From Nocardia huaxiensis (GTDB taxonomy: Bacteria > Actinomycetota > Actinomycetes > Mycobacteriales > Mycobacteriaceae), in assembly GCF_013744875.1 (NCBI RefSeq), contig NZ_CP059399.1:4216001-4280000 (forward strand): 64,000 bases of DNA, written 5' to 3'. The position numbers were made by a program, and so were the translations under genes. Positions 17,021 to 24,399 of this stretch are shown here, piece after piece; the first letter of the stretch is position 1, and every line of letters starts with the position of its first letter. A model generated the notes under the pieces. The model was not told the DNA's origin. It searched no databases and worked only from the letters and a program-made list of their open reading frames with translations.

Positions 17021-18064
17021 ATGTTCGACTGGGATCTGCTGAGGAACACCTCCAGCGTGCACGTGCTGACGCGGCTGGCCGAAGAGCGGGGAATGACCGC
17101 TGCCGAGTGCCTGACTGGGACAGGCTTGTCGCCCGAGACGGTGATCGATCCGAAGGCCGAGGTCACCGCACGCGAAGAGCTGACCGTGGTGCGCAATCTG
17201 CTCGGCCGGTGCGGGGACGAGCCGGGCCTCGGGGTGGAGGCGGGCAGCCGATACCACGTATCGCTGTACGGCCCGTGGGGGCTGGCGCTGCTCAGCAGCC
17301 GGACGCTGCGCGATGCCGTCGAGGTGGCGCTGCACTACATCGAGCTCGCATTCGTGTTCGGGCAGTTGACATTTCAGGAATCCGGGGGTGAGGCGCGACT
17401 GGTGTTCGAGGACGGCGAGGCGCCCCACGATGTACGGGCCTTCCTCGCCGAACGGGTCATGACCGGCATCCAGATGGTCGGCAAGGACCTGTACTCCGCC
17501 GGAATTCCGGTGTCGCGCATCGGCTTCCGGCACGATCGGCCCCGGGACACCGCCAGGCACCGGGCGGCCTTCGGGATCGAACCCGAATTCGGCGCACCCG
17601 CCAATGAAATCGTCTTCGACGCCGCCTATCTCGATATCGCGCTGCCGCAGGCCAACGAATGGGCGCGCAGCACCTGCGAACAGCTGTGCCGCGACATTCT
17701 CGCGAAACGCCAGGCGCGCACCGGGGTCGCGGGCGCGGTTCGCGACCTGCTCGTGCGCGATCTCACCGAGATGTCCGATCAGGTGGCGGCCGCGGCCCAG
17801 CTCTTCATGAGCCCCCGCACCCTGTCCCGCCGTCTCCACGACGAGGGCACCTCATTCCGGGCCCTACTGGACGAGGTCCGGCAACTCATCTCCGAGGAAC
17901 TGCTCGACCACACCGCCATGACCACCGAACAGGTGGCCGCCCGCCTCGGCTACGCCGAAGCGGCCTCCTTCATCCGCGCCTTCCGCCGCTGGAAGGGTTG
18001 TCCGCCACAGGAATACCGCAGCCGCCACGCCCGACCCGCCCCGCACTCCCCGGCTCTGGCCTAG
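17021..18064 (+). CDS. AraC-family transcriptional regulator
   Basis: This is a 347-residue regulator. The N-terminal two thirds match the arabinose-binding-like domain of the AraC/OruR group (SLYGPWGLALLSSRTLRDAVEVALHYIELAF). The C-terminal AraC double helix-turn-helix is clear: QLFMSPRTLSRRLHDEGTSFRALLDEVR and then TTEQVAARLGYAEAASFIRAFRRWKGCPPQEYR. ATG at 17021 is used; an upstream in-frame ATG would add 20 residues that look non-conserved. It is divergent from the membrane protein at 15982-16845 and its stop overlaps the convergent hydrolase gene by four bases. Confidence 0.88.
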   Translation: MFDWDLLRNTSSVHVLTRLAEERGMTAAECLTGTGLSPETVIDPKAEVTAREELTVVRNLLGRCGDEPGLGVEAGSRYHVSLYGPWGLALLSSRTLRDAVEVALHYIELAFVFGQLTFQESGGEARLVFEDGEAPHDVRAFLAERVMTGIQMVGKDLYSAGIPVSRIGFRHDRPRDTARHRAAFGIEPEFGAPANEIVFDAAYLDIALPQANEWARSTCEQLCRDILAKRQARTGVAGAVRDLLVRDLTEMSDQVAAAAQLFMSPRTLSRRLHDEGTSFRALLDEVRQLISEELLDHTAMTTEQVAARLGYAEAASFIRAFRRWKGCPPQEYRSRHARPAPHSPALA

Positions 18065-18891
18065 CTGGCGATGGCGGTGGTGGCGGCGGAACGGATTGCG
18101 GCGGTGACGGTGTCGGGATCCTCGAGCATGAGCAGGTGGCCGCAGTCGGGGAGCAGAATCGACCGATGCGGGTTCAGCGTCGTATTGAGGCGTGCGCCGC
18201 AGGACGCGGACAGAATGCGGTTCTTCGCGCCCCAGATGACGGTGATGGGCGGGAATCCCGGGCCGGGGCGGAAGGTGTCGAGCTCGGCCAGCCGGTGCAG
18301 GTCGCGCGCGATGGCGGCGGGCGGCAGCAGGCGGCGCGGTTCGGCCCAGCGGCTGCGGAAAATGTCGAAAGTATCCGGATCCAGGGCGCGACCGCGCGGT
18401 CCGAGCTGCTCGTTGACCACCCAGTTGGCGGCCAGGCGGGGGATGCGGGTGGTGCCGAGGAGGCGGTCGAGGGTGAGGTGGCGGGCGGCGCGGGCGGTCC
18501 AGCCGGTGGGGGTGGGACGCACGGTGGCGGCGGTGAGCGGGCTGCACAGCACCAGCGCGCGCACGCGCGCGGCGCTGCGACGGGTGTAGAGCAGCGACAG
18601 TGCGCTGCCGAAGCAGTTGCCCACCAGCGTCACATTGGTGAGGTTGTGCGTCTCGAGGAACGCCTCCACCAGATCCACGTAGTTCTGCACGGTGTAGCCG
18701 GAATCCGGGGTGTCGGAGTCGCCGTAACCGAACAGGTCCAGGGCGAACACGCTGTTGGTGGCGCTGAGCGTGGCGAGCTGATTACGCCAGATGCGACGGT
18801 CGCCGCCGATATTGTGCAGAAAGACGACAGGGTCGCCCGCACCGGCGTGGTCGTAGGTGACGGATACGCCGTGGAAATCGAACACCGGCAT
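18061..18891 (-). CDS. Alpha/beta hydrolase with Cys nucleophile position
   Basis: This is a 276-residue alpha/beta-hydrolase-fold protein. Visible are the oxyanion region (VVFLHNIGGDRRIW), the strand-turn (LDLFGYGDSD), the nucleophile elbow LVGNCFGSA, and the terminal His (DCGHLLMLED, His252). The elbow centre is Cys93 instead of the usual Ser or Asp. The usual acid residue after strand 7 appears as Asn224 (VIWGAKNRIL). It therefore resembles Cys-nucleophile hydrolases such as dienelactone hydrolase in that one residue only. It is not a normal OleB, which uses Asp. The gene follows nltD on the same strand after a 147-base gap, so it may act on the beta-lactone or on an intermediate (inference). 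Confidence 0.82.
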   Translation of the reverse strand: MPVFDFHGVSVTYDHAGAGDPVVFLHNIGGDRRIWRNQLATLSATNSVFALDLFGYGDSDTPDSGYTVQNYVDLVEAFLETHNLTNVTLVGNCFGSALSLLYTRRSAARVRALVLCSPLTAATVRPTPTGWTARAARHLTLDRLLGTTRIPRLAANWVVNEQLGPRGRALDPDTFDIFRSRWAEPRRLLPPAAIARDLHRLAELDTFRPGPGFPPITVIWGAKNRILSASCGARLNTTLNPHRSILLPDCGHLLMLEDPDTVTAAIRSAATTAIAS

Positions 18892-19038
18892 CGGGCGCTC
18901 TCCTCATTGAGTAGCGGTGCTGCACTGCATCTCCCGCCGAAGGCTGTCCTCTGCGACATACCCTGCGCACGGTAATGCAACCCATACTAGCCGGTACTCG
19001 GCGTAACACAAGTTTGGGTGAGAGCGCCCGATGGCTGG

Positions 19039-20082
19039 TCAGTGGGCTATTCCGGTGTTCACCGCCCCGGATTTCAGCCAGTCCTGCAATTCGGCCATGC
19101 CGGTGTCACGATCGATCACGGGAACGTAGCCGAAATCGCGGGCGGCGGCCCCGGTGTCGTAGGTGCCCGAGCGGGTCATGACCGCCACCGAGTAGCGAGA
19201 CAGCGGCGGACTCCAGCGCGCCGCGATATACGGTGCGCGCCTGAGGGTTTCGATCACCTCCACCAGAAGGTTCACCAGCCGCGGATCGATTCTGCGGCGC
19301 GGCGGCGCGTAACCGAGATCGGAGGCCACCCGGGAGAGGAACGGCCACACGTTGGTGCGCTCGGCATCGGCGATGAAATACGGCCTGCCGCCCACCTTTT
19401 CGGAGGCAGCGGCCTTGACGCAGGCCGCGACGATATTCTCCACATGGCAGAGCGAGGCGTAGACGTCGCGGCCCGCCGACAGGTCGGGCAGCGTGCCCGC
19501 GGCGGCGCGGTCGAGCAGGCGCACGATCGGGCCGGACCGGTCACCCGCGCCCCAGATGGCGCGCGGACGCAGCGCCGTGGTGCTGAAACCGGGGGCATTC
19601 GCTTGCAGCACAAGGCGTTCGGCGGCGGCCTTGGTCTCGCAGTAGTGATTGAGGTAGCGGCGCGGATAGGGCACCGACTCGTCGATATCGAGCTGATCCC
19701 CGCCATCGCGGTCCATGAGCGCACTGGGACTGGAGATGAACACGAACCGGCTCGCCCCGCCCGCCTTCGCCGCGGCCAGCAGCCGGGCGGTGGCGGTCAC
19801 GTTCTCCCGCCAAAACTGCTCGCGGCTGCCGCGCTCGTCCACCCGTGCGGCACTGTGGAATACGACGTCCACGCCCTCGGCGGCCCGCTCCAGCGAGGCG
19901 GCGTCCGTGAGATCGCCGGTGACGACCCGGACTTCGTCGATCACCTCGATCAGATCGCGCAGATTGCTGCTGCCGCGCACCAGAATCGACACGTCAAAGT
20001 CGCCGTCACGCACCAGCCGGCGCGTGAGCGCACCGCCGAGGAAGCCCGAGGCTCCCGTCACCAGGGCCCTGCGGTTCGTCAT
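19039..20082 (-). CDS. nltD: NAD(P)-dependent reductase NltD/OleD-like
   Basis: This is a 347-residue extended SDR (NAD-dependent epimerase / 3beta-HSD type). The Rossmann motif is TGASGFLGGALTRRL, then VFHSAARVD, a Ser in FISSPSALMD and the catalytic YCETK. It resembles OleD, which reduces a 2-alkyl-3-ketoacid to the beta-hydroxy acid in long-chain olefin/beta-lactone pathways. The start overlaps the ligase gene stop (ATGA), so the two are coupled, matching the known co-occurrence of NltC and NltD in nocardiolactone clusters. The gene symbol is given by pathway context. Confidence 0.82.
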   Translation of the reverse strand: MTNRRALVTGASGFLGGALTRRLVRDGDFDVSILVRGSSNLRDLIEVIDEVRVVTGDLTDAASLERAAEGVDVVFHSAARVDERGSREQFWRENVTATARLLAAAKAGGASRFVFISSPSALMDRDGGDQLDIDESVPYPRRYLNHYCETKAAAERLVLQANAPGFSTTALRPRAIWGAGDRSGPIVRLLDRAAAGTLPDLSAGRDVYASLCHVENIVAACVKAAASEKVGGRPYFIADAERTNVWPFLSRVASDLGYAPPRRRIDPRLVNLLVEVIETLRRAPYIAARWSPPLSRYSVAVMTRSGTYDTGAAARDFGYVPVIDRDTGMAELQDWLKSGAVNTGIAH

Positions 20083-21758
20083 CGGGACACCTGCGATTCG
20101 AGTTGCTTGGCGGCCCAGACGGTCAGCTTCTCGCGGCCGATCTTGGCATTGTGGCGGATGTCGACCGGGAAGCCGGGGTGGAAGAGGAATCCGGTGACCG
20201 GCTCGGTGACCTCGAATTCCGTACGGCGCTCGCGCAATCGGGTTTCGACGGTGCTGCGGTCGGCCCCGGCCTCGAGCTCCACGCACAGTACCGGCCGCTG
20301 CGCGCCGCGTTCGCCGATGCCCACCAGCGCGGTGCGCGCGACGCCCGGCACGGTATTGAACACCTGCTCGACCTGCACCGTGAACATGGGCCCGTCGGCG
20401 GTCAGCACATACTGACTCTTGCGGCCGCAGAAGCGGATTCGACCCTCGTCGTCGATCCAGGCCAGATCGCCGGTGCGATGCCACACCGTCGCGCCGTCCA
20501 CGATCTTGCCGGACCGGTTGGCCGATTCGGGCCAGAAGTAGCGGGTGCTCACATTCGGCCCCGACACCACCAGTTCGCCGATGCCGCGCGACTTCGCCAG
20601 ATCCGCCGCGCGCGCTTCGGCATCGGCCCAGGTGGGCAGGGCGTCCTCGGTGATGGCGACAATGCGGGCCCGCACATCCTGTGCCGGTCGCCCGACGCAG
20701 ACGCCGTGCCCGCGATGCGCCTCGGCCGCCAAACCGCCCAGCAGTTCCCGGGATTCGATGGTGGCCATGGGCAGCGCCTCGGTCGCGCCGTACCCCGAGT
20801 ACACCTTCGCGTCGTCGGGCAGCACCTTGCGCAGCTGCTCGATGCACCAATCCGGTACGGGCGCACCGCCGGAGTAGATGCTCTGAATCGTATCCAGCTG
20901 CGCCCCATGCTCTTCCACATGCTTCAGCAGCGGGATGAGCACGGCGGGGGAGGCGAACATGGTGCGCACGCCGAAACGGGCGACCGCGTCCACCACATGC
21001 GCCGGATCGGTCGCGCCGACCTTGGAGGGAATCAGCGGCGGTAGTACGCAGCGGGATCCGAGCAGCAGCTCCAGAATGCCCGCCACGGCCGTGGTGATCA
21101 GCGAGGTGCCCGGCGGGACGTGCTCGCGCGCCGCGTCCACCTGATCGATCATGGCGGCCAGATTGCCGTGCGTGAGCACCACCGCCTTGGCCGGTCCGGT
21201 GCTGCCGGTGGTGTAGGCGATCAGCAGTGGATCGTCATCGGGCGCGGGCGTCCGATCCGGCAGTGGCGCAGCGGGTTTGCGCCCCCAGGACTCCAGGGTC
21301 GGACCCGGCCAGAACGACGGCCCGTTGACCGTGATGGCCACCTTCACCTTGCGGAAGTAGGCGCGGAACACCATGCGCACGCCCTGCGCCTCCGGCACCC
21401 CGATGAACGCGCCGGCGTCGGCGGCCTGCAGGCAGCGCAGCATCTTGAACAGCCCCATGCCGGGGTCGATCACCACCGGCACCGCGCCGATCTTGAACAA
21501 TCCGTACAGCACCGCGTACAGCTCGGGTCCGGGGCGCACCAGCACGATGGTGCGCAGGCCGGGCGAAATGCCGGCCGCGAGAGCCTTTTCCGCGATGGCG
21601 TCGGACCAGTCGTCGAGTTCGGCGTAGCTGAGCCGCGTGTAATCGGGCAGGCCCGCGGCGGTCTTGCCGACCGGATGGATCACCGCCTCCCGATCGGGAT
21701 GGTCGGCGACGACGGCACGGAAACGATCTAGCGCACGCCAGTAGATTGCGGTGGTCAA
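20079..21758 (-). CDS. nltC: Beta-lactone synthetase NltC/OleC-like (ANL family)
   Basis: This is a 559-residue adenylate-forming enzyme. The ATP motif is AYTTGSTGPAKAVVLTHGN; YSGYGATEALPMA is the adenine-binding motif; RTGDLAWIDDEGRI and GRKSQYVL follow, with a C-terminal Lys in NAKIGREKL. OleC-type enzymes adenylate a beta-hydroxy acid and close it to a beta-lactone rather than a CoA ester. The specific assignment rests on the neighbours (OleA-like pair, OleD-like reductase). The start is TTG at 21758, preceded by AGGTGAT; no ATG is near, and the frame extends to 21932 without a better site. Confidence 0.82.
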   Translation of the reverse strand: MTTAIYWRALDRFRAVVADHPDREAVIHPVGKTAAGLPDYTRLSYAELDDWSDAIAEKALAAGISPGLRTIVLVRPGPELYAVLYGLFKIGAVPVVIDPGMGLFKMLRCLQAADAGAFIGVPEAQGVRMVFRAYFRKVKVAITVNGPSFWPGPTLESWGRKPAAPLPDRTPAPDDDPLLIAYTTGSTGPAKAVVLTHGNLAAMIDQVDAAREHVPPGTSLITTAVAGILELLLGSRCVLPPLIPSKVGATDPAHVVDAVARFGVRTMFASPAVLIPLLKHVEEHGAQLDTIQSIYSGGAPVPDWCIEQLRKVLPDDAKVYSGYGATEALPMATIESRELLGGLAAEAHRGHGVCVGRPAQDVRARIVAITEDALPTWADAEARAADLAKSRGIGELVVSGPNVSTRYFWPESANRSGKIVDGATVWHRTGDLAWIDDEGRIRFCGRKSQYVLTADGPMFTVQVEQVFNTVPGVARTALVGIGERGAQRPVLCVELEAGADRSTVETRLRERRTEFEVTEPVTGFLFHPGFPVDIRHNAKIGREKLTVWAAKQLESQVSR

Positions 21759-22221
21759 GACATCACCTCGATGAAATTCGAGCGCATGGAATTCGGTCTG
21801 CGATTCAGGAATTGTCGCGAAAACAGATCTGCGGTACGGCGAGGCTACCGCACGGGCTGCGGGTTGGCCACCGCGAGCGTGCCGGAAACCAGTTGTGACA
21901 CAATCAGTTTGGTGTGTCGTCCGGTACCGCAACGCGTTTCGCCCCTACCCCTACCGGCACCCCTACCTCGCAAACCGCAACTGATCTGCGAATACCGCGT
22001 TCTACCTTGACGTTCGGTGTGAGTCGGGGTGAAATGATCTTGTGATCGGGGTGATTGGTGAGACGTATGAGGCCGCCGGTTACCACTGAGTACTGCTACC
22101 GTTCGAATCGGCATCGGTGCTACTGGGTAACGACGGCGCCGGCATCGTGAGCATCTCCGATTGCCATTCGCCGCACCAGAATTCGACCGAACTCGGAAAT
22201 CAATCCAGAGAGTAGGGGGCC
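21759..22221. promoter_or_regulatory. Divergent nlt control region (463 bp)
   Basis: No gene is evident between nltC (minus) and nltA (plus). The base composition is clearly less GC-rich than the flanks, especially 21770-21830 and 22040-22210. It should hold promoters for both arms. Short G/T-rich direct repeats (GTGAT and GGGGTGA elements around 22025-22065) could be regulator sites for the LuxR-type protein encoded downstream (inference). Confidence 0.55.
22007..22035 (+). promoter_or_regulatory. Candidate sigma-70-type promoter for nltA
   Basis: TTGACG at 22007-22012 is followed after 17 bases by TGAAAT at 22030-22035, a good match to a housekeeping promoter. It lies about 190 bases upstream of nltA, so the leader would be long. 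Assignment is from pattern only. Confidence 0.4.
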
Positions 22222-23268
22222 ATGCGTACACGTTTCGAATCGATCGGTGCATACACACCCGAAACCGTCCGCTCCACCGACGACGTGATCGACAGCCTTT
22301 CGGTGCCGAGAGCATTGGATCTCGAGCGCATCACCGGAATCAAGAATCGGCGCGTCTACAATTCCGATCCGGAAAACTATGAATCGTCGTTCGAACTCGC
22401 GCGGAAGGCGATCGACGACTGCCTCGCGCATTCCGACTACCGCGCCGAAGATATGGACGCCATCATCTCGGTGTCCATCACACGCTTCCGCGACGCCGGA
22501 CAGTACAGTTACGCACCGTCTTTCGCGCTGACGCTGCGCAATGCCATCGGCGCGGACAAGGCGCTGCACTTCGATCTCTCCAATGCCTGCGCCGGCATGA
22601 TCACCGGCGTGCTGGTGCTGGACCGCCTCATCAAGGCCGGGGTCGTGCGGCGCGGGCTGGTGGTCAGCGGCGAGCAGATCACGCCCATCGCCGAAACCGC
22701 CACGCGGGAGATCAGCCAGCCCTACGACCCCCAGTTCGCGGCGCTCACCGTCGGCGACGCGGCGGTGGCCGTCATCGTCGACGACAAGGGCGACGACAAT
22801 GACGAGATCCACTACATCGAGCTCATGACCACCTCGGCCGGCGCCGAACACTGCATCGGCATGCCGAGCGAGAAGACCACCGGCATCGCCATGTACACCG
22901 ACAACCGGGCGCTGGCCAGCGAATCCCGCTTCCTGCAGGGGATTTCGCGCATGGCCGACTACCTGTCGGAGCACGGGCGCACCTGGGAGAGCGAGAAGTA
23001 CGACTACTGGGTGCACCACCAGTTCAGCGGCCCGGCCATCGACTACATCAGCCAGCTCACCGAACGGCATTTCAACACCCCGATGCCGCAGCAGCTCAAT
23101 GTGTACGACGAATTCGGCAATACCGCCTCGACCTCGCATTTCCTGGTGCTGCACGAAAGCCTGGCGCAGCAGAAGATCCCGAAGGGCTCCAAGGTGCTGC
23201 TGATCCCCGAGGCATCCGGCGTCGTTTCCGGGCACCTCGCCGCGACCGTCACCCGATTGGAGGCCTGA
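22222..23268 (+). CDS. nltA: OleA-like thiolase NltA (Cys/His/Asn subunit)
   Basis: This is a 348-residue thiolase-fold protein of the KASIII/OleA group. The catalytic triad is complete: Cys123 (LSNACAGM), His266 (WVHHQFSG) and Asn300 (FGNTAS). At the position of the OleA glutamate that acts across the dimer interface there is Ala98 (SYAPSF). OleA enzymes join two acyl-CoAs head-to-head to a beta-ketoacid. ATG at 22222 follows GTAGGGGG. The next gene starts four bases after the stop and encodes a second thiolase-fold protein that supplies the missing residue, so the active enzyme is probably a heterodimer. Confidence 0.85.
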   Translation: MRTRFESIGAYTPETVRSTDDVIDSLSVPRALDLERITGIKNRRVYNSDPENYESSFELARKAIDDCLAHSDYRAEDMDAIISVSITRFRDAGQYSYAPSFALTLRNAIGADKALHFDLSNACAGMITGVLVLDRLIKAGVVRRGLVVSGEQITPIAETATREISQPYDPQFAALTVGDAAVAVIVDDKGDDNDEIHYIELMTTSAGAEHCIGMPSEKTTGIAMYTDNRALASESRFLQGISRMADYLSEHGRTWESEKYDYWVHHQFSGPAIDYISQLTERHFNTPMPQQLNVYDEFGNTASTSHFLVLHESLAQQKIPKGSKVLLIPEASGVVSGHLAATVTRLEA

Positions 23269-23272
23269 CAGT

Positions 23273-24214
23273 ATGAGCACCGCAATCGTTTCCGCGGCCG
23301 TCAGCACCGACGCCGACACCGGCAGCTACTTCGAGCTGGCCGCCCGCGCCGGGCGCAGCGCACTCGAACAGGCCGGCGTCACGCCCGATCGGATCGGGCT
23401 GGTGATCAATGCCGGGGTGTACCGGGACAGCAATATCGCCGAACCGGCCGTCGCGGCACTGCTGCAGAAACGACTGGAAGTGGGCCTGGAGTACCGGACC
23501 GGGGTCCTGCCGGCCTTCTCCTTCGACCTGCTCAACGGCGGCACCGGAGTGCTGCAGGCGCTCACCGCCGCGCAATCCTTCATCACCGCAGGGGATTTGG
23601 AGTACGCCCTGATTCTGGCGGGCGACACCCATCCGTCCATGCAGCGCGACCGGGAGGACTTCCCCTACACGGCCACCGGGGCGGCTCTGCTGCTGCGGGC
23701 ATCGACGGAAACCGGCGGTTTCGGCGGCCTGCACACCCTCGGCAGCACCGACACGGCCCAGCCCACCGGATGGGCCGACCTGACGGCGGCGGGCACCGAC
23801 GGGCGCAATGCGCTCACCGTGCGCACCGGTTCGGGTGAGCCGCTCGAAGCGGCCGAACGGGTGGTGCGGTCCGCGCTCGCCGAGGCGGGCATCGGCAGCA
23901 ACGATTTCGCCACCGGGCGGGCGGTGCTGCTCGCGCCCGCGCCGGTCCCCGGCTTCCGGGAACGGCTGGCCTACCGGCTCGGGGTGCCGTCCGTCGCGGT
24001 GGCGGGCGTGGATCCGGCGGTGGGCGACCCGTACAGCGCGGCCCCGGTGTTCGCGTATCTCAGCGCTGCCGCCGAGGGCCTGCTGGAGCAGGCGGAAGCC
24101 GTGGTGTTCGTGGGCGCCGACGACGGTTCCGCGGCCAGTCTGATCTATCGGCCGCGGCCCCTGGAGCTATCCGGTGCCGCCGCTGCCGTGCGAGTCAAAC
24201 ATATTGGAGTGTAA
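23273..24214 (+). CDS. nltB: OleA-like thiolase partner NltB (no Cys)
   Basis: This is a 313-residue thiolase-fold protein. The position of the catalytic Cys is Gly90 (LLNGGTGVL against NACAG in NltA), and no HQ or GNTAS motifs are visible, so it cannot form the acyl-enzyme. It keeps a Glu in IAEPAVAAL (Glu57) at the place of the OleA interface glutamate, exactly what NltA lacks. It is shorter than NltA. GGAGG overlapping the nltA end serves as ribosome site. The two genes fit the OleA-like pair of the known nocardiolactone cluster of Nocardia. Confidence 0.82.
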   Translation: MSTAIVSAAVSTDADTGSYFELAARAGRSALEQAGVTPDRIGLVINAGVYRDSNIAEPAVAALLQKRLEVGLEYRTGVLPAFSFDLLNGGTGVLQALTAAQSFITAGDLEYALILAGDTHPSMQRDREDFPYTATGAALLLRASTETGGFGGLHTLGSTDTAQPTGWADLTAAGTDGRNALTVRTGSGEPLEAAERVVRSALAEAGIGSNDFATGRAVLLAPAPVPGFRERLAYRLGVPSVAVAGVDPAVGDPYSAAPVFAYLSAAAEGLLEQAEAVVFVGADDGSAASLIYRPRPLELSGAAAAVRVKHIGV

Positions 24215-24399
24215 GGTATTTCAACCGGACGGTCGCCGTCGGCTGGTGTGGGCGTACGCCGGCGGCCGCTGGAAAACCCTGTGACCCGGCTGATCCGGAC
24301 GCCACGCGGCGTCCACCCGCTGCAATGATGCCGCCAGCACAGCAAGTTCTCCGTGCCCCCTCAGTCGGGCTCAGCCGTTCGAGGAAAGGGACGCCGAGA

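Noticed and set aside
18061..18891. OleB-type beta-lactone decarboxylase
   Set aside because: OleB belongs to the haloalkane-dehalogenase-like group with Asp nucleophile; here the elbow holds Cys, so this activity is not expected.
19018..20415. 465-codon plus-strand frame opposite nltD and nltC
   Set aside because: Gly/Arg/Ala-rich translation with no recognisable domain; the minus strand holds a convincing Rossmann enzyme and an ANL enzyme.
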